40,610 bases of DNA from Blastocatellia bacterium (GTDB taxonomy: Bacteria; Acidobacteriota; Blastocatellia; Pyrinomonadales; Pyrinomonadaceae): contig DNND01000140.1 of NCBI GenBank assembly GCA_003488005.1, positions 1 through 40,610 on the forward strand, in the 5' to 3' direction. Positions 7,876-16,405 of the stretch are shown in pieces. How positions within the stretch are numbered: the first letter of the stretch is position 1; every line of letters starts with the position of its first letter. The position numbers and the translations under genes were made by a program. A model generated the notes under the pieces. The model ran no database searches. It worked only from the letters and a program-made list of their open reading frames with translations, and had not been told where the DNA came from.

Positions 7876-10692
7876 ATGGAATGGTATCTGAAACGACGAA
7901 CCGGGTTTCCGAAATCAGGGAACGTCATAATAATTTTTGCGCTGTTATTATCCAATGCTGTGTCTATTCAAGCGCAGCAAACCGTCACGTCTGCAACTGT
8001 CAGCGGACGCATTGAGGACTCGCGTGGCGCACTGGTTAGCGGCGCAAGTTTGACAGCCACCAACCTCGAAACCAACCAGAAGCAAACAGCCACAACCGAC
8101 TACGACGGCCGCTATCGCTTTCCTTACGTTCAAGTAGGCAGATACAAACTCTTAATCGAGGCGCAAGGATTTGCATCACTGACGAAGGAGCTAACAGTAA
8201 CTGTTGGCCAGGCTTTGGATCTGCCGATAAAGCTCGAGGTGGCCGGCCTGTCAGAGCATGTCGATGTCACGGCCGAGTTGCCGCTGATCGAAACAGTGCG
8301 CACGCAGGTTACGGAAACAATCCGTCCCGCCGACATCAATGCGCTGCCCTTGAATGGTAGGAACTTTCTCGACCTCGCCTTGTTGATCCCGGGCGTGTCG
8401 CCGACTAACACTGGCAGCAATCAACGCTTTGCTGAAACATCCGCCGTTCCGGGTCAGGGAATTTCAATTGCGGGACAGCGGAATCTCTATAACAGCTTCG
8501 TGGTAGATGGAATTTCAGCAAACGATGATGCCGCTGATTTGACTGGAACGTATTACAGCGAAGAGGTGATCGACCAATTCCAGGTGATCACCTCAGGCGG
8601 GATTGCGGAGTTTGGCCGGGCGTCAGGAGGCATCGTCAACATCGTCACCAAATCAGGCTCGAACGATTGGCACGGGAACTTGTATGGCTTTGCGCGGAAC
8701 CAGCGCTTCGACGCTCGTAATCCACTCGCGCCTACCAAGGATCTGCTCACCCAGGCGCAATATGGCGGATCAATCAGTGGTCCCATCAACCGCGATCGCA
8801 CTTTCTTTTTTTCTAACTTCGAACAAACCCGGCGCAACTATTCAGCAGTCATCACTATCACCCCTTCAGCCGTAGTTACGATAAATAATCGGTTGAATGT
8901 ATCAGGTTATAAGGGCCCATTACTTGGCACTGGCGTAGTGCCCGCGAGCTTTGACACCACGAACCTTTTTGGACGATTGGATCACAAGCTAAACGATCGT
9001 AATCAACTAAGTGCCCGCTATAGTCTCTATCACATCACGGCCGACAATTCGCGCACCGTCGGCGGCTTGAATGCCGTCAGTCGCGGATCGGGTTTGAACG
9101 ATACTGATCAGACAGTCGCGGTCAGTAACATCACTACGATCAGCAGTCGCAAGCTGAATGAAGCCCGTTTCCAATTCACTAACAGCCCCTTGGGAGCACC
9201 GATCAACGATGCCGTTGGACCAGCCGTGAGCATCTCAGGCGTTGCGAATTTTGGCACCGCAACGTCTTCTCCGCTGGAACGCGACATCAAACTGTTTGAA
9301 GCTGTCGATAACATGTCGACACAGCTTGGCGCGCATTCACCAAAAGGTGGAGTCGATTTTCTCTACAATCGCGTCAACATAATTTTTCCAGGAGCGATCC
9401 AGGGTGTTTATGCTTTCAACTCGCTAAACAATTTTCTTGCAGGCAACTACAGCACTTATCAGCAGGCGTTTGGCGCGCCGAGTCAGTTTCAATCAAATCC
9501 CAATATCGGTTTCTTCGGACAGGATGAGTGGAGAGTACGACCCAATTTTACCATCAACGCGGGACTGCGATACGACCTCCAGTTTCTGGCTAATCCGATT
9601 CATACAGACACAAACAACATCGCGCCCCGCCTGGGAATTGCTTACGCACCGGGCGATCGCAAAACCGTTATTCGAGCGAGCTTTGGCATGTTTTATGATC
9701 GTATTCCGTTGCGCGCGACTTCGAATGCCCTGCAGCGAGACGGTTCGAAGTACATCGTTGTACAGTTCGCACCAACACAGGTAGGCGCGCCGATTTTTCC
9801 GGGTGTGCTGACGGCTCAGCCGGCGACATTCATCACGAAACCAAATATCACTCGCATCGATTCAAACATTGAAACGAGCTACAGCGAGCAAGCCAACCTG
9901 CAGATTGAACGCGAGTTGCCCGGCAATACTTTGATCTCGATTGGTTATTTGCATCTGCGCACTCTGCACATAATTGTCTCGCGCAATGTGAACGTGCCGA
10001 CTGTGCCGGCCGCGGCGGGCGTTCCGAATTTGGGACGACCTGATCCTAATTGGGGAAACATCAGCCGCTACGAAGGCGTGGGAGATTCTTACTACAACGG
10101 CATGGTAGTCTCGTTCAACACGAGCGCCGCGCGTTTGGCGAGTTTTAGAGTGTCTTATACATTCTCAAAAACTACGGACGATGCGGGAAACTTTTTCTTC
10201 TCAACGCCACAGAATAACTTCAACCTGCGCGACGATATGGGAAGGTCCGACAACGATCAGCGTCACCGGCTGGTCGTCAGTGGTTCATTTCGAGCGCCTG
10301 AAGGAAAGTGCCATGGTTGGCAAACAGCGCTGCACGGTTTTCAATTGAGTTACATTTACACTTACGCTTCGCGGTTGCCATTCAATGTTTTGCTGGGAAG
10401 CGATCGTAACTTTGACACCAACAATAACGATCGACCGCTGGGTGTGGGGCGCAACACCGGGCGAGGCTTCGACTTTGGATCACTTGACCTGCGCGTCAGT
10501 CGCCGCTTCCATCTAAACGACCGCGTTAATCTGGAGATGCTGGCTGAAGGCTTCAATGTTTTCAATCGCGCGAACTTTGGGGTGCCAAACAACACGTTTG
10601 GATCCGGCGCGACTCCGCTTGCAGCATTCGGACAACCAACACAGGCCTTCGATCCGCGCCAGTTTCAATTTGGATTGAAGGTAAGTTTTTAA
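7876..10692 (+). CDS. TonB-dependent receptor, Oar-like, with carboxypeptidase-regulatory domain
   Basis: This 938-residue outer-membrane receptor would import a ligand with TonB energy. ATG 7876 is chosen because AAAGGA lies just upstream and a standard signal peptide follows (FALLLSNAVSIQAQ). Upstream in-frame starts add an unlikely leader. Residues about 38-120 form a carboxypeptidase-regulatory-like beta-sandwich (SGRIEDSRGALVSGASL...). A TonB plug follows (LPLNGRNFLDLALLIPGVSP, then GGIAEFGRASGGIVNIVTKSG), then a long beta-barrel ending in FGLKVSF. The terminal Phe is the usual barrel-assembly signal. The ligand is unknown. The neighbours (HMBD protein, Cys/His protein, CusF-like lipoprotein) suggest a metal or metal complex. 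Oar-type receptors are very numerous in Acidobacteria, so context is the only guide. Confidence 0.92.
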   Translation: MEWYLKRRTGFPKSGNVIIIFALLLSNAVSIQAQQTVTSATVSGRIEDSRGALVSGASLTATNLETNQKQTATTDYDGRYRFPYVQVGRYKLLIEAQGFASLTKELTVTVGQALDLPIKLEVAGLSEHVDVTAELPLIETVRTQVTETIRPADINALPLNGRNFLDLALLIPGVSPTNTGSNQRFAETSAVPGQGISIAGQRNLYNSFVVDGISANDDAADLTGTYYSEEVIDQFQVITSGGIAEFGRASGGIVNIVTKSGSNDWHGNLYGFARNQRFDARNPLAPTKDLLTQAQYGGSISGPINRDRTFFFSNFEQTRRNYSAVITITPSAVVTINNRLNVSGYKGPLLGTGVVPASFDTTNLFGRLDHKLNDRNQLSARYSLYHITADNSRTVGGLNAVSRGSGLNDTDQTVAVSNITTISSRKLNEARFQFTNSPLGAPINDAVGPAVSISGVANFGTATSSPLERDIKLFEAVDNMSTQLGAHSPKGGVDFLYNRVNIIFPGAIQGVYAFNSLNNFLAGNYSTYQQAFGAPSQFQSNPNIGFFGQDEWRVRPNFTINAGLRYDLQFLANPIHTDTNNIAPRLGIAYAPGDRKTVIRASFGMFYDRIPLRATSNALQRDGSKYIVVQFAPTQVGAPIFPGVLTAQPATFITKPNITRIDSNIETSYSEQANLQIERELPGNTLISIGYLHLRTLHIIVSRNVNVPTVPAAAGVPNLGRPDPNWGNISRYEGVGDSYYNGMVVSFNTSAARLASFRVSYTFSKTTDDAGNFFFSTPQNNFNLRDDMGRSDNDQRHRLVVSGSFRAPEGKCHGWQTALHGFQLSYIYTYASRLPFNVLLGSDRNFDTNNNDRPLGVGRNTGRGFDFGSLDLRVSRRFHLNDRVNLEMLAEGFNVFNRANFGVPNNTFGSGATPLAAFGQPTQAFDPRQFQFGLKVSF

Positions 10693-10748
10693 GGAACGCC
10701 TTCGCAATTTTTGATCACAACAAACAAACACGTCAGTTCGTAGGACTC

Positions 10749-10832
10749 TTGTCTATTGCCCTGCTGGTTTTGTCAGGCTGCGGAGTTAAGCGTCGCGCTA
10801 CTGGCTGGCCCGCGCAAAATCAGTTGCGATAA
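10749..10832 (+). pseudogene. Possible lipoprotein-leader remnant or tiny lipoprotein
   Basis: A short reading frame starting at TTG 10749 would encode 27 residues with a good lipobox, ALLVLSGC, followed by GVKRRATGWPAQNQLR and a stop. AGGA lies only three bases upstream. The frame stays open further upstream but without an ATG or GTG. It may be the leftover 5' end of a lost lipoprotein gene, or a genuine tiny lipoprotein. The call rests only on the leader-like composition. Confidence 0.25.
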
Positions 10833-10842
10833 CTGACGATCG

Positions 10843-11247
10843 TTAACGGCCGGCGGCCACTCTCTTTAGGTGGGTAAGGTACTGGCCTTTGCGGTCCTCA
10901 ACGACGACAAAGTCAACTTTGTCGCCAACTTGAACGCGCGTCATGATCGATGGGTCCCTTATCCAAAATTCCATTTCCATTGCCGGCATCAAGTCCTTGA
11001 TCTCTTGGTGGTCGATTTCCACCCAACCCTCTTTTCGATTGAGAACCTTAACAATACCGGTGCCGGGATAGGGCTTGCCGAGCACAGCCGGCGGGAATCC
11101 TGCTGGACCCATTTGGCCGACGGCGGGCGGCGGAGCAGGGGTGGGCGCTACCGTTTTCTGAGGCTGAGGTTGAGAGCCGCAAGAGAATGCCAGTGCTGCC
11201 AGCAGGAGAACTAACAACCAACATCCAACCGCAACTTTCCGCGTCAT
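10843..11247 (-). CDS. CusF-like periplasmic copper-binding lipoprotein
   Basis: This 134-residue protein is a small exported copper-binding factor of the CusF type. ATG 11247 is chosen: GAGG lies about eight bases upstream and a leader follows at once (VAVGCWLLVLLLAALAFSC). The Cys of AFSC may be lipidated, although Phe at -2 is not ideal. A Pro/Ala-rich spacer reaches about residue 55. The C-terminal OB-like domain has the CusF layout: GTGIVKVLN, WVEIDHQEIKDLMPAMEMEF and VGDKVDFVV. The M-x-A-M-x-M run is the probable metal site. The gene converges on the TonB receptor and completes the metal-handling block. CusF proteins hand Cu(I) or Ag(I) to efflux pumps; no such pump is in this window, though a TolC-type channel lies 8 kb away. 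Confidence 0.85.
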   Translation of the reverse strand: MTRKVAVGCWLLVLLLAALAFSCGSQPQPQKTVAPTPAPPPAVGQMGPAGFPPAVLGKPYPGTGIVKVLNRKEGWVEIDHQEIKDLMPAMEMEFWIRDPSIMTRVQVGDKVDFVVVEDRKGQYLTHLKRVAAGR

Positions 11248-11543
11248 GGCAGCGCCTCTAAGTAACATTGGAAGTTCATAATCAGCGAATGGTACTGGTT
11301 CATTTACGTTCCCACAATAGGCGTTGTCTGCGCGTGCTTCGCGAACACTTTCTATAAGTCCATGATGGACCGCCCACTTTGAATCTCTTGACTGTGAGCT
11401 CTTGAAGGTAAGTCTGGACGGCCTCGATCTGGCGAACGATCCCAAAGCCCGGCGTCCGCTAAATCACCTGCGACTAGTGTGATACATTACGCACTACGCT
11501 CCATCAACAGCTTTGAGAGTCAGTATTTAGAAACTGGAAACCA

Positions 11544-12308
11544 ATGCGTAAACCTGTAATTGCCGGCAACTGGAAGATGTACAAGACGGTAAGTGAATCC
11601 GTTGACACGGCGCTCGCGCTAAAGCCGCTGGTCGCAAACGCGAATCATTGCGAAGTCATCATTGCGCCTGTGTTCACTGCGCTTAAGACCGTGGCCGACC
11701 GGCTCGAAGGTTCAAACATCCGCGTCGCCGGGCAGAATTGCTCAACTGAGATTGAAGAAGGTGCACACACTGGCGAAGTTACTGCTGCAATGCTGCGCGA
11801 CGTAGGCTGCACCCACGTGATCGTTGGCCACTCCGAACGGCGGCAGTTCTATTTCGAGACCGACTGGATGGTCAATAAGAAGTGCCAGGCGACGATTACC
11901 GCCGGATTGACGGCCATTCTATGTGTCGGTGAAAGCCTGTCACAACGGGAGCAGGGTACTGCGGAGCGCGTCGTTAGCGGCCAATTAACTGGCGGACTCA
12001 GCGGGTTGACAGTGTCTGATCTCGACCGTATCATCGTCGCCTACGAGCCTGTTTGGGCCATCGGTACGGGACGTACAGCGACGCCGGAGCAAGCGCAGGA
12101 AATGCACGCGTTTATCCGGCGCGTTTTCGCGGATGGGTACTCAAAAACGACGGCCGACGCGATGCGCATTCTCTACGGCGGCTCAGTCAAACCCGACAAT
12201 ATTGCGGGCTTGATGTCGCAAGCAGATATCGACGGCGCACTGGTCGGCGGCGCGAGTTTGAAGGCCGACAGTTTTGCGCAGATTGTTAATTACAAAAGCA
12301 GTGAATAG
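11544..12308 (+). CDS. tpiA: Triosephosphate isomerase
   Basis: This cytoplasmic glycolytic enzyme interconverts dihydroxyacetone phosphate and glyceraldehyde 3-phosphate. At 254 residues it has the standard length of a (beta/alpha)8 barrel. Active-site elements are all present: Asn9 and Lys11 in AGNWKM, His96 in IVGHSERR, Glu168 in AYEPVWAIGTG, and the phosphate loop YGGSVKPDN. It begins at ATG 11544. A gap-pgk-tpiA-secG order is common; here pgk and tpiA are separated by about 6.4 kb of metal-related genes, while secG still follows about 170 bases downstream. A weak purine-rich stretch precedes the start but no strong ribosome site is seen. Confidence 0.97.
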   Translation: MRKPVIAGNWKMYKTVSESVDTALALKPLVANANHCEVIIAPVFTALKTVADRLEGSNIRVAGQNCSTEIEEGAHTGEVTAAMLRDVGCTHVIVGHSERRQFYFETDWMVNKKCQATITAGLTAILCVGESLSQREQGTAERVVSGQLTGGLSGLTVSDLDRIIVAYEPVWAIGTGRTATPEQAQEMHAFIRRVFADGYSKTTADAMRILYGGSVKPDNIAGLMSQADIDGALVGGASLKADSFAQIVNYKSSE

Positions 12309-12324
12309 TAAATGGTCTGTTGAA

Positions 12325-12429
12325 AGTCAGTTGTTCGTGGTCAGTTGTCAGTTGTTTTAGATTACGATTCTCGGTTCCAGGGTTCGATGAAGTAACAAGC
12401 ACGGACAACTGACGACGGACCACTGACCA
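12325..12429. repeat. Imperfect inverted repeat of stuttering TCAGTTGTC words
   Basis: The left arm 12325-12355 (agtcagttgttcgtggtcag...) and the right arm 12401-12429 (acggacaactgacg...ccactgacca) are reverse complements at roughly 23 of 28 positions. About 45 bases lie between them and contain no gene. The construction from short repeated words matches the arms around the four-helix-bundle gene, although the words themselves differ. Confidence 0.65.
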
Positions 12430-12438
12430 AGGACTATC

Positions 12439-12466
12439 GATTCACGATTTACGATTCACGATTTAC
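12439..12466 (+). repeat. 14-nt tandem repeat before secG
   Basis: Two perfect tandem copies of GATTCACGATTTAC lie at 12439-12452 and 12453-12466. They run directly into GAGGAG, the ribosome site of secG. A near copy with one extra base lies at 12974-12991 just before tRNA-Leu, so the word frames secG on both sides. Confidence 0.85.
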
Positions 12467-12477
12467 GAGGAGTTATC

Positions 12478-12867
12478 TTGCTAAGTTACCTTTTATACGC
12501 ACTATTTATTCTGGCCTGCATGGTGTTGATTATTGTCATTCTCTTGCAGCCGGGAAAGTCCGGCGCTGGTGATCTGTTTTCCAGTTCAGTTTCGAGCACT
12601 GCATTCGGCCCGCGCGGCACGGCAAGCATTCTGTCAAAGATTACGATCGGCGCCGCGGCAGCTTTCATGTTGGTTGCACTGATGCTTTCTTTGCCGGCTG
12701 TTACCGGCACGCATTCGGTTTTGCAATCGAGCGCGCCTGAAGCAACTCCGACACCGACGCCGCAACCGTCACCAGTAACCAGTCCCGTCACGGCAGCACC
12801 AGTCGCTCCAATTGCCCCGGCTCCTGGCGCTCCGGCGGCAAACGCATCACCCAGCGCTTCCAAGTAA
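12478..12867 (+). CDS. secG: Preprotein translocase subunit SecG
   Basis: This small inner-membrane subunit supports SecYEG protein export. The protein has 129 residues and starts at TTG 12478, five bases after GAGGAG at 12467-12472. It shows the SecG pattern: a first membrane helix at about residues 3-22 (LLYALFILACMVLIIVILLQ), the conserved PGKSGAGDLF loop, the FGPRGTASILSK segment, and a second helix at about residues 54-76. The C-terminal 50 residues are a Pro/Ala/Thr tail (PTPTPQPSP...), longer than in E. coli SecG and probably disordered. It follows tpiA and precedes tRNA-Leu, a frequent bacterial neighbourhood. Confidence 0.93.
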   Translation: MLSYLLYALFILACMVLIIVILLQPGKSGAGDLFSSSVSSTAFGPRGTASILSKITIGAAAAFMLVALMLSLPAVTGTHSVLQSSAPEATPTPTPQPSPVTSPVTAAPVAPIAPAPGAPAANASPSASK

Positions 12868-12973
12868 TGCGCGTAAAGCAAACTGTTAGTTTGCGGTGAC
12901 ATTAGCCGCCAAGTAACGCGAACAACACGAATCTGAAAGTTGTTACTATTCCCGGTTCCGGTTTACAGTTAAC

Positions 12974-12991
12974 GGATTACACGATTTACGA
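12974..12991 (+). repeat. Third copy of the GATT-CACGATTTACGAG word
   Basis: The sequence GATTACACGATTTACGAG differs from the tandem unit before secG by one inserted A. It ends five bases before the mature 5' end of tRNA-Leu, so it lies in the leader of the tRNA transcript. Confidence 0.6.
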
Positions 12992-12996
12992 GACAG

Positions 12997-13081
12997 GCCG
13001 AAGTGGCGGAACTGGCAGACGCGCACGGTTGAGGGCCGTGTGAGGCAACTCGTGGGGGTTCGAGTCCCCCCTTCGGCACCA
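12997..13081 (+). tRNA. tRNA-Leu (anticodon GAG)
   Basis: This is a type II tRNA of 85 nt with the CCA end encoded. The acceptor stem pairs GCCGAAG (12997-13003) with CTTCGGC (13071-13077), followed by A and CCA. The anticodon stem CACGG/CCGTG frames the loop TTGAGGG, which gives anticodon GAG for CUC and CUU codons. A variable arm (TGAGGCAACTCG region) and the T arm GGGGG-TTCGAGT-CCCCC are clear. The long variable arm is typical for leucine. Confidence 0.97.
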
Positions 13082-13672
13082 ATACCTCCAAGTCTTCCCT
13101 CGAATAACCTCATAGTTTTCAATCAGTGTCCAATTAATGTCCGCACCTTTCGCACCGTGCGCGCTGTCTAATCCCTTACTTCTCCATCCCGAGGTCCATT
13201 CAGTTTCAAAGGCTTGCTTGCGCAGTGACCTGTTTTTCTAAGTGTGGGACTCAAGCGGCAGTCACGATCAACCCACAGCATGTGTGAACTCGTTGCCCTT
13301 GAAGGCGGACAAGAGTTTCCTGTCTTACACGGTAGGAGTTGATGGCCCCTTCGCGTTAGGCTCCGTGCTTCCGTTGATCTTCCTATCCTCTGACAAAGCT
13401 GAGGCGAACCTATTTTCCTGATTTCCGGGATTCCACCAGAAATCATTTACTACTTTTTCACATAGAGGATTAGGGAATCGCAATTTCGCCGCCCACGAAA
13501 GCTCGGGAAGTGTTAGGTCGTAGCTTGCCACCAATCGTCGACGGCGTTGTTTACAACAGGCGGGATCATTTCTGTTTTGTTTGCGCTAGCGACGGAATCC
13601 TCTTTGCTCTGCGCGGCAAAACCAAAGGTTCGAGCGGGTTTGCATCAAAATTCACCCAAGGAGAGTTCAAAA
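13082..13672. other. Stretch without a convincing gene
   Basis: About 590 bases between tRNA-Leu and the next gene show no supported coding region. Open frames on both strands lack ribosome sites and family features. I looked for a copy of the tRNA 3' end that could mark an integration site and saw none nearby. A good ribosome site, AAGGAGAG, lies at 13658-13665, just ahead of the following gene. Confidence 0.4.
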
Positions 13673-14911
13673 ATGTCCAAGAAAAGTTTCATTGCAAGTG
13701 CTTTGCTTTTCACGCTTATTGTCCCCGGCGGGGGTTTTATGGGGAAGCCTCTGTTTGCGTCGCCAAAGGACGAGCCCGCACCGCGCTACGACACACGTGT
13801 CTTCATCAGGAACAATTGCCTCATTCGGCCGAAGCCACAAGCGGAATTCGTCGGCGCACTCGCTGCGATATTTTTGCCCATGTTGATTGAAAAGCTGCTC
13901 GGCGGCGCAGGCGCCGCATTGAAAAAGGCGGGCAGTGACGAAACGCTGAAGGATGCCGGACGACTGCCCACTTATCTCTATCAACTCACCCGAGGCAACG
14001 AGAAAAAACTCAAACTCAACCCTGATCTCAAGTGTGTGATCGTTGTTAGGGGAAGTTTTGATAAGTCGGGGGAGGCGCAACCTACTGACGTCACGCCCTC
14101 TGTCAGCAAGCTGCGAAACGGTAAAATATTAGTGCGGGAAATCGCGCTCGTTTATGAGGCGGCAGTAGAGATCGCGGATGACAATACTGCTTTGCGTTAC
14201 GAGGGCAGATATTTTGAAGTGAACAGATTCCTGGGCTCAAACCCCAAGAAGAATAAATCTGGTGATCGGAGAGCTATTGTGGTCAGTATTGCGATCTCGG
14301 GAGCGGGAGAAAAAGAGGGCGAGCCAGTATTGTCTCTGGCAATGATCAACATCGGGGAGGTGAACGGCGGAACCATTTTGGAGCCAGATGATTTGGCTGC
14401 TAAGCAAAGTAGTTGGCTGGGCGGACTTGCCATTACTGATGCATCCCTGAAAGCCATCGAGACTGGCGAGTTTTCCAATCACCAGAAGGGCAGCACCGAG
14501 CCAATCAACGTGATGCCGGTGACAATTGATGCCGTTGTTGCCGAAACCAGTAGCGGTAATGCGGCGCTCAAGTTCATTGGTGAAGTGCTCGACGCCTCGA
14601 AAACAGATGCTGCCAAAGCAATCTCGGGAGAAGTCCTCGGCCAGGGCAAGAAGAAAGAAGAGGCTGCATCGGCGCTTGAGAAGCTTCGCGGGGAAGAAGA
14701 GACCGCATACGCGGCATTACTGAGCGCAGAATCCGAACTCGCCCAACTTGCTGCCCCACATACACCGGCAGAGAGCGCGGCTCGAGAGGTAAGGAGGTTC
14801 GCGGTGGAAAGTGCTGGACGAACCTGGTGTGTGAAGTTCGAAGCTTTGAGCAAACTCGGGTTCGCACCCACCCGACCTGCTCATTCGTGCCCAGTAGTAG
14901 TGCCGAACTAA
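13673..14911 (+). CDS. Exported protein of unknown function upstream of the S8 protease
   Basis: I do not recognise this 412-residue protein. ATG 13673 is chosen because AAGGAGAG lies about seven bases upstream and a signal peptide follows (KSFIASALLFTLIVPGGG), with cleavage probably near LFAS. The mature part has a hydrophobic, glycine-rich segment at about residues 60-85 (LAAIFLPMLIEKLLGGAGAA), a beta-rich centre, and an acidic Ala/Glu-rich helical part at about residues 315-375 that may form a coiled coil. The last 30 residues contain two Cys. It ends 12 bases before the S8 protease start and is probably co-transcribed with it. It might be a substrate, anchor or partner of the protease, which is only a suggestion from position. 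Confidence 0.7.
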   Translation: MSKKSFIASALLFTLIVPGGGFMGKPLFASPKDEPAPRYDTRVFIRNNCLIRPKPQAEFVGALAAIFLPMLIEKLLGGAGAALKKAGSDETLKDAGRLPTYLYQLTRGNEKKLKLNPDLKCVIVVRGSFDKSGEAQPTDVTPSVSKLRNGKILVREIALVYEAAVEIADDNTALRYEGRYFEVNRFLGSNPKKNKSGDRRAIVVSIAISGAGEKEGEPVLSLAMINIGEVNGGTILEPDDLAAKQSSWLGGLAITDASLKAIETGEFSNHQKGSTEPINVMPVTIDAVVAETSSGNAALKFIGEVLDASKTDAAKAISGEVLGQGKKKEEAASALEKLRGEEETAYAALLSAESELAQLAAPHTPAESAAREVRRFAVESAGRTWCVKFEALSKLGFAPTRPAHSCPVVVPN

Positions 14912-14923
14912 GGGGGAGAACAG

Positions 14924-16405
14924 GTGAACCCGGAGATAATTGAAAACGCACGCGCCAGGGTTTCGAGTGTGATGGGCGAAAAGTTGGCGAGCAAAGCCAC
15001 TGACGCCTTTTGCCTTGCCTTTGGACAGCCAGCCCCAATGTTGGCCGCACTTGAAACCTTGGCACAGTCAAAGGGTCCTGGGAGCGTCATTCTGGAGTTC
15101 AGCGCTCAACCGCAGGTATCTGACGCAATTCACGAAGCAGTCGAAGGACTGCGGAAGTCAAAAGCCTGGTCAGGTGTTCGCAGAGCCTTGCAGCGACTCG
15201 AGCTTCCCGAGGTGACGAGCGGGGCGGTAACGGAGGTCATGGAATCGGGTCGCTCAGAACCCGAACTGATACCAATCCGCGCCGCCCGACTCCTGCGTTA
15301 CCTTAAACTCATGTCTCTGCGAGACAACTTCTTAAAGGCCGCTGGCCCAATAACCGACTCGATTGAAAAAAACGCGCGCGGGTTCAGCAGTGAGGCTTTG
15401 CCCTGGTTGCATTCTCGGGCTGCGATAACCGAGGTTTGCTGGTTGAACCGCACGGTGCGTTCATGGGCAGACCCGCGCACTCTGGCAGAAGTCGCCGCCG
15501 ACGATTCAATTGAGCGCATCGATCTTCCGCGCCGCCTTAAGCCAGAGATAAACATCAGCGGAAATACAATCGGTGCGCCACAGTTCAGGAAGAAGTTCAA
15601 ACGAACGGGGAAGGGAATTGTTGTCGCGGTAATTGACGGAGAAGTCGCATTAACTCATCCCGCACTAAAGGGCCGTGTTGCCCACAGAATGAATTACACG
15701 GAAGAGCCTTGGGGTGTTCCTGACGCCCACGCTACTGCAATCGCGGGCATTATTGCCTCAAACGATGCGACCTTCACCGGAATGGCACCCGAGGCCACGG
15801 TGTACAACTACAAGGTGCTGGGTACCAACTCCACCCTTACCGGCACCGACTTCGACGGCTCCCTGGCAATTCAGCAAGGTGTTGAAGACGGTGCTCACAT
15901 CGCCAATTGTTCCTGGGGGATAGGGCCGACCAGCGACGGCAGTTCGCGTGAGGCAAGAGCCTGCGATGAAGCATGGAAGCACGGATTGGTGATTGTTAAT
16001 AGCGCGGGGAATCTGGGACCGCGTGCGCACACGCTTACAACTCCAGCCGATGCCGAAGGAGTTATTGTCGTCGGAGCGACCAACCGAGAAGGACAGTTCG
16101 TCCCGGATTACAGTAGCCGCGGTCCGGCAGGAACGAAAACCCGACCGCATCTCATCGCGCCTGGTGGCACTGAAAGTATTGGCATCATGAGTTGTTTAGT
16201 AGGGGGCGGATTCGGCGATACCGGGGCCGGCACTAGTTTTGCCGCCCCGCATGTCGCTGGAATTATCGCTTTGTTACTTGAACGCGATCCAGTCCTGACA
16301 CCCGACCGGGTGAGAACGATTCTTTTGAATGCGTGTTCGCCGCTAAATGGTCTAGACGCGAATACCCAGGGGCGTGGGCTCGTTTCGCTGGCGCTGGTTA
16401 CTTAG
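14924..16405 (+). CDS. S8 family subtilisin-like serine protease, without signal peptide
   Basis: This 493-residue protein is a subtilase. The catalytic triad is visible: Asp238 in VVAVIDGEVALTHP, His269 in DAHATAIAGIIAS and Ser438 in GTSFAAPHVAGIIAL. Asn363 in NSAGN is the probable oxyanion-hole residue. The first 145 residues are a helical region of unknown role. Residues about 146-207 look like an I9-type prodomain, with CWLNRTVRSWADPRTLAEVA and then SIERIDLP just before the catalytic domain. No signal peptide is seen, so it may act inside the cell, which is unusual for an S8 enzyme. The start is GTG 14924 after GGGGGAG. The gene overlaps by 8 bases, tail to tail, a small gene resembling its own prodomain. 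Confidence 0.92.
   Translation: MNPEIIENARARVSSVMGEKLASKATDAFCLAFGQPAPMLAALETLAQSKGPGSVILEFSAQPQVSDAIHEAVEGLRKSKAWSGVRRALQRLELPEVTSGAVTEVMESGRSEPELIPIRAARLLRYLKLMSLRDNFLKAAGPITDSIEKNARGFSSEALPWLHSRAAITEVCWLNRTVRSWADPRTLAEVAADDSIERIDLPRRLKPEINISGNTIGAPQFRKKFKRTGKGIVVAVIDGEVALTHPALKGRVAHRMNYTEEPWGVPDAHATAIAGIIASNDATFTGMAPEATVYNYKVLGTNSTLTGTDFDGSLAIQQGVEDGAHIANCSWGIGPTSDGSSREARACDEAWKHGLVIVNSAGNLGPRAHTLTTPADAEGVIVVGATNREGQFVPDYSSRGPAGTKTRPHLIAPGGTESIGIMSCLVGGGFGDTGAGTSFAAPHVAGIIALLLERDPVLTPDRVRTILLNACSPLNGLDANTQGRGLVSLALVT

Noticed and set aside
13168..13446. Minus-strand reading frame after tRNA-Leu
   Set aside because: No ribosome site, no recognisable domain and atypical composition; treated as chance.
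12997..13672. tRNA-Leu as an integration site for the accessory stretch to its right
   Set aside because: I saw no second copy of the tRNA 3' end and no integrase gene in the window.
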